From the NCBI RefSeq assembly GCF_014205155.1, contig NZ_JACHMX010000001.1, positions 3,658,001 through 3,722,000 of the forward strand: DNA of 64,000 nt, given 5' to 3'. This document shows positions 1 to 8,514 of the stretch, piece after piece. This DNA is from Amycolatopsis umgeniensis (GTDB taxonomy: Bacteria > Actinomycetota > Actinomycetes > Mycobacteriales > Pseudonocardiaceae). A model generated the notes under the pieces. It made no database searches. It had not been told where the DNA came from and saw only the letters and a program-made list of their open reading frames with translations. The first letter of the stretch is position 1. The number at the start of each line of letters is the position of its first letter. A program made the position numbers and the translations under genes.

Positions 1-293
1 GCGAGCAGAGCGACCTGCGCTGGCTGGACGCGGTGAAGCCGGGCGGCCTGCTCATCGCGGTTCCGGGCGGCGTGAGCGAGGCTGTCGCGGCGAAGGCCGG
101 GAAGCTCGGCGTGCGGACGTCGGGGATGCTCGCCGAACCCGATCAGCTCGGCCTGCTGGCGCTGACCGAACTGATCGAGAAGGGCGAACTGCGCGTCCAC
201 GTCGAGCAGACGTTCCCGCTGGAGGACGTCGCCAAGGCCCACGAAGTCGGCGAAGGCGGCCGCGTCACCGGGAAGCTCGTCTTGACGGTCTGA
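1..293 (+). CDS. NADP-dependent alcohol dehydrogenase-like oxidoreductase, C-terminal part
   Basis: Only the last 97 or so codons are present; the gene begins before the window and is read from base 3. The segment LDAVKPGGLLIAVPGG followed by the C-terminal block GRVTGKLVLTV is typical of the Rossmann half of zinc-free quinone reductase/medium-chain dehydrogenase proteins, which reduce a quinone or enone with NADPH in the cytoplasm. The N-terminal catalytic domain cannot be seen, so the substrate is unknown. A perfect palindrome follows the stop codon by 3 bases and lies between this gene and the convergent phospholipase gene. Confidence 0.75.
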   Translation, partial: EQSDLRWLDAVKPGGLLIAVPGGVSEAVAAKAGKLGVRTSGMLAEPDQLGLLALTELIEKGELRVHVEQTFPLEDVAKAHEVGEGGRVTGKLVLTV

Positions 294-296
294 TCG

Positions 297-349
297 CGCG
301 TGAAGGCCCCCTTCCCTCGGCTCAGCCGAGGGAAGGGGGCCTTCACGCG
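297..349. repeat. 53-nt perfect palindrome (family F3), probable bidirectional terminator
   Basis: Arms 297-322 and 324-349 are exact reverse complements around a single central base (323). The arm carries TGAAGGCCCCCTTCCCT, the family-F3 signature also seen near 22081 and 29246. It sits between two convergent genes, which fits a bidirectional terminator, although there is no long U tract. Confidence 0.85.
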
Positions 350-358
350 GGGTTGTGG

Positions 359-1378
359 TCAACCGCGCGGCAGCACCTGGGGCAGGACGGTGGTCAGGCC
401 CGTCCAGTCCGAAGTGAGCACCGACGCGTGGTTCTTCGCCAGCAGAGCCGCCCGTGCGTTCGCCTGCTCCACGGTGGGCGTGCGGGAGTCGATGGCCGGC
501 GCGACGTTGTGCGCGTCGGTCATCACCACGTAGTAGTGGTTGTCGTCGTACCAGCCGGGACCGGTCCGCGTCAGGAACGCGTTCGCGTCGCCGTCGAAGA
601 CCACGAACCACGGCCGCAGCCCGGCGTCGGCGTACTTCGTCCGCGGGTCGCCGGGTGCCGCGCCGTGCACCGTCGGGAAGATCTGCGCCTCGCCGACGCG
701 TCCCGCGTCCTTGAGCGACCGCAGATACCGCGCGTACTCCACATCGGTCTTGAGCGTGTCCGTCGGATTGCCCTCCTCGACCGTGCCGGGGATGACCTCG
801 ATGATCACCTTGCCCCGCAACGCGTCCAGGGACGGCCAGTTGTCCGCTTCGGCCGCGTCGTCGAGCGTCGCGTACCCGCCGAGCAGATCCGCCGGGCGGA
901 AGACCGCGCTGCCGAGATGCGCCCTGATGGAGGCGTCGAGTTCGTCCGGGCCCAGGCCGCGGTTGTCCGCGAACCCGGTCTTCATCTCCAGTTTGAGCGT
1001 GAGCGGTTTGCTGTCCGGATGCGCGCCCAGCCAGACGCGGATGTCGTCGAGGCAGTGTTCGAGGTTCTTGTTCCGCCCACCGGAGTACAGCTGCGACGGC
1101 GAACTCGCCGCGACGCAGTTGTTGTTGTTCCCCAACGGGTTCGAGTGACTGACCTTCCACTCGCGGGTGATGATGTTGGGCCAGACGTCGAGTTCGATCA
1201 GCGAGGTACCGGCGTCCAGCGACCGCGCGAGGTAGTCGTAAGCGCCGGTTTCATAGGTGTTGTGGACGCCGACAGTGGTCACGTGGGAGACCTTCGCCGG
1301 GTCCGCGTTCGCGACCGCTCCGGACAGCGAAGCCGCCACGATCACGCCTGCCAGGGATACCGCGGGGAGGAGTTTCAT
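359..1378 (-). CDS. Secreted Ca2+-dependent phosphoinositide-type phospholipase C
   Basis: 339 aa. A signal peptide (about residues 1-25, positively charged start, hydrophobic core, ANA-D cleavage site) predicts export. The mature protein resembles the Ca2+-dependent phosphatidylinositol phospholipase C family: first catalytic His in VGVHNTYE (H39), metal-binding ELDVW (E62, D64) and second His in VSHSNP (H78) near the start of a TIM-barrel fold. By family it would cleave phosphatidylinositol lipids or related phosphodiesters outside the cell. The gene stands alone, convergent with the oxidoreductase and divergent from thiD. The exact lipid is inferred from the family only. Confidence 0.85.
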   Translation of the reverse strand: MKLLPAVSLAGVIVAASLSGAVANADPAKVSHVTTVGVHNTYETGAYDYLARSLDAGTSLIELDVWPNIITREWKVSHSNPLGNNNNCVAASSPSQLYSGGRNKNLEHCLDDIRVWLGAHPDSKPLTLKLEMKTGFADNRGLGPDELDASIRAHLGSAVFRPADLLGGYATLDDAAEADNWPSLDALRGKVIIEVIPGTVEEGNPTDTLKTDVEYARYLRSLKDAGRVGEAQIFPTVHGAAPGDPRTKYADAGLRPWFVVFDGDANAFLTRTGPGWYDDNHYYVVMTDAHNVAPAIDSRTPTVEQANARAALLAKNHASVLTSDWTGLTTVLPQVLPRG

Positions 1379-1422
1379 CCGAGCCCTTTCGCACGCGGGA
1401 AGTGCACTGGATCACACACTGT

Positions 1423-1443
1423 GCCACCGTGGTGGACGGTGGC
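1423..1443. promoter_or_regulatory. Inverted repeat in the phospholipase-thiD promoter region
   Basis: GCCACCG (1423-1429) and CGGTGGC (1437-1443) form a perfect 7-bp dyad with a 7-nt spacer, between the divergent starts at 1378 and 1488. It could be an operator for either gene. No regulator is adjacent. Confidence 0.35.
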
Positions 1444-1487
1444 CGAACCCGTGTTGAACCAAAAGGACCAGTCGGGAAAATGAACCC

Positions 1488-2318
1488 ATGAGCGAGAACC
1501 CGAGCCCGCCGTCCGCGCTGACCATCGCGGGCTCCGACTCCGGCGGCGCCGCCGGACTCCAGGCCGACCTCCGTACGTTCCTCACCTGCGGGGTGCACGG
1601 TCTGGTCGCGGTCACCGCCGTGACCGTCCAGAACACCCTCGGCGTGCACGACCGCACCGACATCCCGGCGCGGATCGTCGCGGGGCAGATCGAGGCCGTC
1701 GCGGCCGACATGGGCGTCAACGCGGCCAAGACCGGCATGCTCGCCTCGGCCGAGATCATCCACGCCGTCGCCGCAGCCTGCGACAAGGCCGAGATCGGCC
1801 GCGACGCCAAAGTGCCGTTCGTGGTCGACCCGGTCGCGGCGTCGATGCACGGGCATCCGCTGTTCGACGAGGACGGCCTGGTGGCGCTGCGCGACGAACT
1901 CCTGCCGCGCGCGACCGTCCTCACGCCGAACCTCGACGAGGTCCGGCTGCTGACCGGGATGACCGTGACCACCCGCGAACAGATGCACCAGGCGGCCGTC
2001 GTCCTGCACCGGCTCGGCCCGAAATACGTGCTCGTGAAGAGCGGTCACCTCGTCTCCGACCCCGAGTGCGTCGACGTGCTCTTCGACGGCTCCACGTTCG
2101 TCGAACTGCCCGGCGAGCGGTTCGCGACGCAGCACACGCACGGCGCCGGGGACACCATGGCGTCGGCGCTGACGGCCGGTCTCGCGAAGGGGATGTCCGT
2201 CGTGGAGGCCGCCCGCTACGGCAAGTGGTTCGTCTCACACGCGGTCGAAAACGCCTACCCCATGGGCGCGAAGGTCGGTCCGGTTTCGGCGTTTTGGCGG
2301 CTTGCGCCGGAGCACTGA
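1488..2318 (+). CDS. thiD: Bifunctional HMP kinase / HMP-phosphate kinase ThiD
   Basis: 276 aa, full length for ThiD. It phosphorylates 4-amino-5-hydroxymethyl-2-methylpyrimidine twice to give HMP-PP, the pyrimidine half of thiamine. It shows the ribokinase-type [15 protein letters not shown] block (about 14-28), the HMP-site VTAVTVQN, and HGAGDTMAS with catalytic Asp222. There is no Shine-Dalgarno sequence; GAAAAT at 1476-1481 lies 6 nt before the ATG, suggesting a leaderless message. The other thiamine genes of the window are 1.3-5 kb downstream, separated by an ion channel gene and a MarR gene. No TPP riboswitch precedes thiD. Confidence 0.93.
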   Translation: MSENPSPPSALTIAGSDSGGAAGLQADLRTFLTCGVHGLVAVTAVTVQNTLGVHDRTDIPARIVAGQIEAVAADMGVNAAKTGMLASAEIIHAVAAACDKAEIGRDAKVPFVVDPVAASMHGHPLFDEDGLVALRDELLPRATVLTPNLDEVRLLTGMTVTTREQMHQAAVVLHRLGPKYVLVKSGHLVSDPECVDVLFDGSTFVELPGERFATQHTHGAGDTMASALTAGLAKGMSVVEAARYGKWFVSHAVENAYPMGAKVGPVSAFWRLAPEH

Positions 2319-2331
2319 GCACACGGCCGGT

Positions 2332-2337
2332 TACGAT
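2332..2337 (+). promoter_or_regulatory. -10 hexamer TACGAT for a leaderless ion-channel transcript
   Basis: TACGAT ends 7 nt before the GTG at 2345, so transcription would start at or next to the start codon. No Shine-Dalgarno sequence is visible. Confidence 0.5.
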
Positions 2338-2344
2338 CTGCGCC

Positions 2345-3151
2345 GTGACCGGACGCGAAACGGTGGCCAAGGTCGTCGAGGCCCGGGGCTTTCAGAACTT
2401 CATCATCGCCGTGATCGTCTTCAACGCCGTCACACTCGGCTTGGAGACTTCGACGCGGATGCTCGCCGAGTACGGGCCGCTGCTGCACGCTGTCGACTAC
2501 ATCGCGCTCACGATCTTCGTGCTCGAGCTCTGCGCGAAGTTCTACGCCTACCGCGCGAAGTTCTTCCGTGACCCGTGGAACATCTTCGACCTGCTCGTCG
2601 TCGGCATCGCGGTGATCCCCACGACCGGCCCGTTCGCGGTGCTGCGGGCGTTGCGGGTCCTGCGGGTGCTGCGGCTGATCTCGGTCGTGCCGTCGATGCG
2701 GAAGGTCGTCACCGGACTGCTCGCGGCGATCCCCGGGATGGCCTCGATCGCCGCGCTGCTCGCGCTGATCATCTTCGTCGCGGGCGTGATGGCGACGAAG
2801 CTCTTCGGGGCCATCTCACCGGAGAACTTCGGCGACCTCGGCACTTCGCTGTTCACCCTGTTCCAGGTGATGACCGGCGAGGCGTGGCCGGACATCGCCA
2901 AAGAGATCATGAAGGAAGCACCCATGGCCTGGGTGTTCTTCGTGGTCTACATCCTCGTGTCCAGCTTCGCGGTGCTGAACCTCTTCATCGCCGTTGTGGT
3001 CAGCGGGATGGAGGACGAGCTTCGCCAGGACATCCGCGAGGAAGAGGCGAAGCAGGCCGAAACCCAGGCCATGGCGAACAAGGAGATCCTCGACGAGCTT
3101 CGGGCTCTTCGCGCCGAAGTCGCGGAGCTCAGCGCTCTTCGTCAGCGATGA
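2345..3151 (+). CDS. Voltage-gated sodium channel homologue (BacNav-type ion transporter)
   Basis: 268 aa from GTG 2345; longer readings would run into thiD. The layout is that of a single-repeat six-helix channel: S1-S3 (about 18-95), an S4 with arginines every third residue (R101, R104, R107, R110, then R119), S5 (about 131-153), pore loop and S6 (about 195-220). The filter reads TLFQVMTGEAW (171-181) where NaChBac-type channels have a TLESW core. The C-terminus (about 222-268) is charged and heptad-rich, fitting the coiled coil that tetramerises such channels. By family it conducts Na+ or another cation across the plasma membrane. The stop overlaps the convergent MarR gene by 23 bp. Confidence 0.85.
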   Translation: MTGRETVAKVVEARGFQNFIIAVIVFNAVTLGLETSTRMLAEYGPLLHAVDYIALTIFVLELCAKFYAYRAKFFRDPWNIFDLLVVGIAVIPTTGPFAVLRALRVLRVLRLISVVPSMRKVVTGLLAAIPGMASIAALLALIIFVAGVMATKLFGAISPENFGDLGTSLFTLFQVMTGEAWPDIAKEIMKEAPMAWVFFVVYILVSSFAVLNLFIAVVVSGMEDELRQDIREEEAKQAETQAMANKEILDELRALRAEVAELSALRQR

Positions 3152-3563
3152 GCGCTTCGAGAGCGGGCAGAGCCGCCGCGAGCGCCGCCTGGTGCTCCGG
3201 AGTCAGCCGTTCGAGGCGCTTGCCCAGTTCGTGCACCCGCGTCGACCGGACGCCGGAAACCAGCCTCTCGCCCTCTTCGGTGGCCTCCGCGAGCCAGGCC
3301 CTCCTGTCGATCGGGTCCGACTCACGGCTGACGTAGCCCGCTTCGACGAGCGAAGCGACGATCCTCGACATGGTGGCCGCGGCGACGCCTTCCTTCGCCG
3401 CGAGATCACCCAGACGGAGCTGGCCGTAGTGCACGAGCGTGGCGAGCGCCGAGATCGCGCCGTGGCCGGGTCCGGGCACGCCCGCTTGACGGAGTGACCG
3501 GGACAACCGTCCCACCGCCAGGAACAATCTGCCCGAAACATCCTGGACCGCTGACGTGGTCAC
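3129..3563 (-). CDS. MarR-family transcriptional regulator
   Basis: 144 aa if started at GTG 3563, which has AGAGGAG about 6 nt upstream; an adjacent GTG at 3566 and a longer reading from 3617 are less likely. The centre is a winged helix: LRLGDLAAKEGVAAATMSRIVASLVEAGYVSRESDPIDRRAW, with the DxRR wing of MarR proteins. The family binds palindromic operators as a dimer and usually answers to phenolic or oxidant ligands. Its neighbours (ion channel, thiG) give no clear target. It is transcribed away from the channel promoter, so local control of that gene is not supported. Confidence 0.85.
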   Translation of the reverse strand: MTTSAVQDVSGRLFLAVGRLSRSLRQAGVPGPGHGAISALATLVHYGQLRLGDLAAKEGVAAATMSRIVASLVEAGYVSRESDPIDRRAWLAEATEEGERLVSGVRSTRVHELGKRLERLTPEHQAALAAALPALEALIADEER

Positions 3564-3672
3564 CACTGGCTCCTCTGGGTACACGGTGGCGGGTGCGCCG
3601 CCGGAGAGTGCCGTCAACCATACGGGCTCTCGGTGCGTACTCGCCGTGAAGGCCGTGAACCGTACAAAAGGG

Positions 3673-4632
<960 letters not shown>

Positions 4633-4633
<1 letters not shown>

Positions 4634-5706
4634 CACACTCGCTCCTCGCTTCGCCGCGCCGGCGTCGCCGCCGCGACCTCGTCCGGCAACGGCCCGCCGT
4701 CCAGCCAGGCGACCGCGGCGTCCGCGGTGAGCGGGGCCATCAGGAGACCGTTGCGATGGTGACCCGTCGCGGCGAAGACACCTTCGCCCAGCTCACCGAT
4801 GAAAGGCATGGTGTCGACGCTGGCCGCGCGCAATCCGGCGGCGGTCTCGACGAGTTCGTATTCGGTGATGCCCGGGAAGACGCGCTCCGCGCCTTCGAGC
4901 AGCTCACGAACGCCCCGGACGGTGACGGTCTCGTCGAAACCGGCCTCGTACTGGGTCGCGCCGAGCACGAGTTGGCCGTCTTCCCGCGGGACGAGGTAGA
5001 TCGGGCGGCCCTCGACCATCGCGCGGACGGTCCTCACCGGTGGCGGCAGGCAGCCCCGGCGCGGCCGCAGGCGGAGGATCTCGCCCTTCAGCGGGCGGAC
5101 AGCGTCGGCGAGCGCGGGGTGCAGACGTCCGGTCCAGGCTCCGGCGGCGAGGACGACGTCGCCGTCGAGGTGTTCGAGCTCGGTGACGGTTTCGTGGCGG
5201 AACGCGACCCCGCGCTCGTCGCAGGCGTGTTTGAGTGCGCGCAGCAGCCTTCTGTTGTCCACGGCCAGATCACCGGGGACCAGCAGTCCACTTCGGACAG
5301 TGGAGGCGAGACCCGGTTCGGTGCGGCGGGCCTCGCGGCCGGTCAGCCGTTCGACCTCGCGGCCGAGTTCGGTGAGGTACGCGGCGAGCATTTCGAGGTT
5401 CCCCGCGTCGGCGCCGTCCAGCGCGACGACGAGCGTGCCGTGCGGCGAAAGCCCCGGGTCGACACCTTCTTTCGCCAGGTCACGGGCGAAATCCGGCCAG
5501 CGCCGCAGCGATGCCTCGCCGAGGGTGAGGACGTCCTCCTCGCCGGGCCAGGCCTCGGTGACCGGCGCGAGCATGCCGCCCGCGAGCCAAGACGCGCCGC
5601 GGCCGGGATCAGGGTCGTACACGGTGACGCGATGGCCGCGCGCGGACGCGCGCCAAGCGACCGCGAGGCCGATGACCCCGCCGCCGACAACCGAAAGTTC
5701 CTTCAT
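4633..5706 (-). CDS. thiO: Glycine oxidase ThiO
   Basis: 357 aa FAD enzyme of the DAO family that oxidises glycine to the imine used by ThiG. The N-terminus SVVGGGVIGLAVAWRASARG is the FAD-binding GxGxxG fold; GRGASWLAGGMLAP and the late GATQYEAGFD and FIGELGEGVFAATGHHRNG blocks follow the family. It is the first gene of the thiOSG operon. A TPP riboswitch ends 5 nt before its ATG, so thiamine pyrophosphate should hide the ribosome-binding region (GGGAGCG) and shut down translation. Confidence 0.95.
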
Positions 5707-5710
5707 GGAC

Positions 5711-5800
5711 GCACGCTCCCTGCGCCGGCATGACCCGGATCAGGTTCCACGGTCGGAGCGGTTTCGGCTCCCTCTCAGCCCGTCCTCGGGCTCCCGTGCG
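5711..5800 (-). promoter_or_regulatory. TPP (THI-box) riboswitch controlling thiOSG
   Basis: Read on the minus strand, the leader contains the two diagnostic TPP-aptamer blocks: GCTGAGAGGGA (around 5771-5779) and CTGATCCGGGTCATGCCGG (within 5720-5743), followed by the closing GCGCAGGGAGCG. The 3' strand of helix P1 lies within the probable ribosome-binding region of thiO, 5 nt before its ATG, so translational control is most likely. thiE on the other strand does not carry it. Confidence 0.95.
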
Positions 5801-5809
5801 GACCACCCC

Positions 5810-5830
5810 ACCGTAGCGCGCGGGTACCGT
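5810..5830. promoter_or_regulatory. Back-to-back -10 elements for thiO (minus) and thiE (plus)
   Basis: On the minus strand TACGGT (5815-5810) would start transcription just before the riboswitch. On the plus strand TACCGT (5825-5830) ends 7 nt before the thiE ATG, pointing to a leaderless thiE message. The two promoters overlap within about 20 bp. Confidence 0.5.
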
Positions 5831-5837
5831 CGCCGCC

Positions 5838-6503
5838 ATGCCCACCCTGTCTGATCCGCGGATCCGCGCACGGCTCGCGAACGCCCGCCTGTACCTCTGC
5901 ACCGACGCCCGGTCCGGCCGCGGCGATCTCGCCGAATTCGCCGACGCGGCACTGGCCGGCGGAGTCGACATCATCCAGCTGAGGGACAAGACCGGCGGCG
6001 CCCCGATCGAGGCGAAACACGAGATCGCGGCGCTGGAAGTGCTCGCGGAGGCGTGCGAGAGGCACGGGAAGCTGCTGGCGGTGAACGACCGCGCGGACGT
6101 CGCGCTCGCCGTCGGCGCGCACGTGCTGCACCTGGGCCAGGACGACATCCCGGTGGCGCTGGCCCGCGAGATCGTCGGCGACGACGTGGTGATCGGCCGC
6201 TCCACCCATTCGGCCGAACAGGCCAAGGCGGCCGCCGAAGAGCCCGGCGTCGACTACTTCTGCACCGGCCCGTGCTGGCCGACGCCGACCAAGCCCGGCC
6301 GCTCGGCTCCGGGGCTCGACCTGGTGCGCGCTACGGCCGCTTTCGGGACGTCGCGGCCGTGGTTCGCGATCGGCGGGATCGACGCCGAGCGGCTGCCCGA
6401 GGTGCTGGACGCGGGCGCGTCGCGGATCGTCGTCGTCCGGGCGATCACCGGCGCCGAAGACCCCGAGGCGGCCGCTCGCACGCTGCGCTCCGCCCTCGCC
6501 TGA
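5838..6503 (+). CDS. thiE: Thiamine-phosphate synthase ThiE
   Basis: 221 aa TIM barrel that joins HMP-PP to thiazole phosphate, giving thiamine phosphate. DIIQLRDK (44-51) and [11 protein letters not shown] carry phosphate- and Mg-binding residues; [12 protein letters not shown] (141-152) corresponds to the family block GPvfpTpTK, and WFAIGGID lies near the end. It is divergent from thiO and shares its short promoter region, but carries no riboswitch of its own and appears leaderless. Downstream is a pair of family-F1 palindromes, then a convergent membrane protein gene. Confidence 0.95.
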   Translation: MPTLSDPRIRARLANARLYLCTDARSGRGDLAEFADAALAGGVDIIQLRDKTGGAPIEAKHEIAALEVLAEACERHGKLLAVNDRADVALAVGAHVLHLGQDDIPVALAREIVGDDVVIGRSTHSAEQAKAAAEEPGVDYFCTGPCWPTPTKPGRSAPGLDLVRATAAFGTSRPWFAIGGIDAERLPEVLDAGASRIVVVRAITGAEDPEAAARTLRSALA

Positions 6504-6526
6504 CGCCTGCTTGCGCGTGGGCTTCG

Positions 6527-6585
6527 GGTGTCGCGAAAGCCACTTTCGGGACGTCTGGTGTCCCGAAAGTGGCTTTCGCGACACC
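6527..6585. repeat. Palindrome F1a (26-bp arms, GTCTGGT loop)
   Basis: Arms 6527-6552 and 6560-6585 are perfect reverse complements around loop GTCTGGT. Each arm itself contains CGAAAG-3 nt-CTTTCG, so two small hairpins are an alternative fold. It lies between the convergent thiE and membrane-protein genes. Confidence 0.85.
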
Positions 6586-6620
6586 AGGGTGAGGTGAGGG
6601 CCGGGGTGGGGCGTGGGCAG

Positions 6621-6677
6621 GCGTTGTGAAAGTCGCTTTCGCAACCTTCACCGTTGCGAAAGTGGCGTTCGCAACGC
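6621..6677. repeat. Degenerate palindrome F1b (GTTGCGAAAG type)
   Basis: Arms of 25 nt (6621-6645, 6653-6677) around loop CTTCACC, with four positions departing from perfect symmetry. It follows the F1a element by 35 nt, the same order as at 15.1 and 37.9 kb. Confidence 0.7.
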
Positions 6678-6694
6678 GCCTTACCCCGCGATAA

Positions 6695-6709
6695 GTCCTC
6701 TGGATGCGG
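6695..6709. repeat. Half-site of palindrome family F2
   Basis: GTCCTCTGGATGCGG matches one arm of the F2 palindromes at 18901, 29139 and 37834, but the opposite arm is missing. It looks like a decayed copy at the end of an F1a-F1b-F2 composite. Confidence 0.5.
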
Positions 6710-6714
6710 GAGTG

Positions 6715-7425
6715 TCAGGGGGCCGGGGTTCCGGAGGCGGGAGCCGACGGGGTGGTCGGGGGCGCCTGCGAGGTCGACGGCGTCGTGGAGGGCGTCGTCG
6801 GAGGCGCCTGAGTGGTCGTGGGTGCCGTCGGGGTCGTCGACGGGGTCGGCGTGGTCGACGGCTTCGTCTCGGGCCCCTCGTCCTGGCTCTCCGAAGGGGA
6901 CGTCGCGGGCGGGGTGTCGTGCTTGTCCTGCCGCTCCTGGGCCTGGCCGCCGCCGATGATCTTCCCTATGGTCGTCCCGGTCCCGCCGCCGAAGCTCTTC
7001 CCGGTCGCGCCCTCGAAACCGGTGATCGCGACGAGCGCCACCACGAACGCCACCACGCTGACACCGGCGATCACCGCCCAGCGCGGTTTGAACTTCCGCT
7101 CGGAGGGCTCGTCATCCTCCGCCGGGGTGAGCCGGACGGTCTCCTGTTCCGACGGGTCGAGCACCTTGCGCCTGCCGGGAACGGTCAGCACCACTCGCGC
7201 CTTCAGCGCCGCGTCCTTCGTCCGTTGCAGCGAGCGCAGGTACAACTCGCCACCGAGTGTGGTGATCACACTCGCCAGCCCGGCGCCGGCCACCGTGCCC
7301 GCCACGCCGAGCGTGGAACCCAGCAAGGCCGCGGTGATCGCGGCCATCGCGGCCGCCAGCACCTGGACGATCCGCCCCTGCTTTTCCGTCTTTTCGGTGT
7401 CCTTTTCGGAGGTCTCCTTGGTCAT
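6715..7425 (-). CDS. Membrane protein with Thr/Pro-rich outer tail, unknown function
   Basis: 236 aa with no recognised enzymatic motif. A charged N-terminus is followed by an Ala/Gly-rich hydrophobic stretch (about 20-57, one or two helices), a cytoplasmic-looking charged segment, a clear membrane helix (WAVIAGVSVVAFVVALVAIT), then a low-complexity tail of about 75 residues dominated by Thr, Pro and Ser. Such tails are common in actinobacterial wall-spanning or mucin-like surface proteins. Its single-gene setting gives no pathway clue. It is divergent from the dehydratase gene. Confidence 0.6.
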   Translation of the reverse strand: MTKETSEKDTEKTEKQGRIVQVLAAAMAAITAALLGSTLGVAGTVAGAGLASVITTLGGELYLRSLQRTKDAALKARVVLTVPGRRKVLDPSEQETVRLTPAEDDEPSERKFKPRWAVIAGVSVVAFVVALVAITGFEGATGKSFGGGTGTTIGKIIGGGQAQERQDKHDTPPATSPSESQDEGPETKPSTTPTPSTTPTAPTTTQAPPTTPSTTPSTSQAPPTTPSAPASGTPAP

Positions 7426-7562
7426 GATCCCGTTCTGCAGCTAGTCGGTCCTCACCCGGTCCTAACGAATAAGGCGCATGGGATGCTCCCTTCGTTGTCC
7501 GCACGTGAGGAGCGCCACCCCGTCCGTCCAAAAAGGACTGTCCAGAGTTCACAATCCCTTGA

Positions 7563-7568
7563 CATAAT
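7563..7568 (+). promoter_or_regulatory. -10 hexamer CATAAT for a leaderless dehydratase transcript
   Basis: CATAAT ends 7 nt before ATG 7576 and no Shine-Dalgarno sequence is present. This supports the ATG at 7576 over upstream alternatives in the same frame. Confidence 0.5.
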
Positions 7569-7575
7569 CGGCCGT

Positions 7576-8514
7576 ATGGAATTGGTCTCGATCGAGGAAA
7601 TCCGCGACGCGGCGAGCCGCATCAAAGGCGCCGCGGTGCGCACGCCGTTGCTGGAACAGTCGTGGGCGCCGTTGTGGCTCAAACCGGAAAGCCTGCAGCG
7701 GATCGGTGCGTTCAAGGTGCGCGGCGCCTACAACGCGATCGCCTCGCTGGACGAAGATCAGCGCGCTCGCGGAGTCGTCGCGTTCTCCAGCGGCAACCAC
7801 GCGCAAGCGGTCGCTTACTCGGCGAAACGGTTCGGAATCCCCGCGGTGATCATCGTCCCGGACGTCGCCCCGCGTGCGAAGGTCGAAGCCACCAAGGCGC
7901 TGGGCGCCGAAGTCATCGAAGTCCCGATCGACCGTCAGCAGTCCTCCGCGCTCGCCGTCGCCGAGGAACGAGGTCTCTCCTTCATCCCGCCGTACGACCA
8001 CCGCGACGTCATCGCGGGGCAGGGCACCGTCGGGCTGGAGATCGCCGAAGACCTGCCGGACGCCGCCGCCGTCCTCGTCCCGCTCAGCGGCGGCGGGCTG
8101 GCTTCGGGTGTCGGCACGGCGATCAAGGCGCTCCTCCCCGGCACGAAGGTCATCGGCGTCGAGCCCGAGCTCGCGGCCGACACCGCCGAGAGCCTGCGCG
8201 CGGGCAAGCGGATCGAATGGCCGATGGATCTGCGGGCGCGGACCAGCGCCGACGGCCTGAGGGCCCAGCCGTCGGACCTGACCTTCGCCCACCTCCAGTC
8301 GGTGCTGGACGACGTCATCACCGTTTCCGAAGAGGAGATCGGGGACGCCGTCCGGACGCTGGCGCACCGCGCCCGCCTGATCGCCGAGCCGAGCGGCGCC
8401 ACCGCGACCGCCGCGTACCTGTTCCACCGCGACGAACTGCCCGAGGGCAAGGTCGTTTCGGTCGTTTCGGGCGGCAACCTGGACCCGGCGACGCTGACCG
8501 AGCTTCTGGCTTAG
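7576..8514 (+). CDS. PLP-dependent threonine/serine dehydratase
   Basis: 312 aa fold-type II PLP enzyme. The PLP lysine is K47 in SLQRIGAFKVRGA, the substrate loop is SSGNHAQ (71-77), and the phosphate loop is LSGGGLASG. There is no C-terminal ACT regulatory domain, so this is the short catabolic form (threonine ammonia-lyase, serine dehydratase or serine racemase) rather than the isoleucine-pathway IlvA. It deaminates threonine to 2-oxobutyrate and/or serine to pyruvate; which is preferred cannot be told. It overlaps the convergent MFS gene by 4 bp. Confidence 0.88.
   Translation: MELVSIEEIRDAASRIKGAAVRTPLLEQSWAPLWLKPESLQRIGAFKVRGAYNAIASLDEDQRARGVVAFSSGNHAQAVAYSAKRFGIPAVIIVPDVAPRAKVEATKALGAEVIEVPIDRQQSSALAVAEERGLSFIPPYDHRDVIAGQGTVGLEIAEDLPDAAAVLVPLSGGGLASGVGTAIKALLPGTKVIGVEPELAADTAESLRAGKRIEWPMDLRARTSADGLRAQPSDLTFAHLQSVLDDVITVSEEEIGDAVRTLAHRARLIAEPSGATATAAYLFHRDELPEGKVVSVVSGGNLDPATLTELLA

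Noticed and set aside
353..1483. 376-codon open frame on the plus strand across the phospholipase gene
   Set aside because: It is the antisense shadow of the phospholipase C; the composition is Arg/Val-rich and has no family features.
1251..2141. 296-codon frame on the minus strand over thiD
   Set aside because: Antisense to thiD, which has clear motifs; no start signal.
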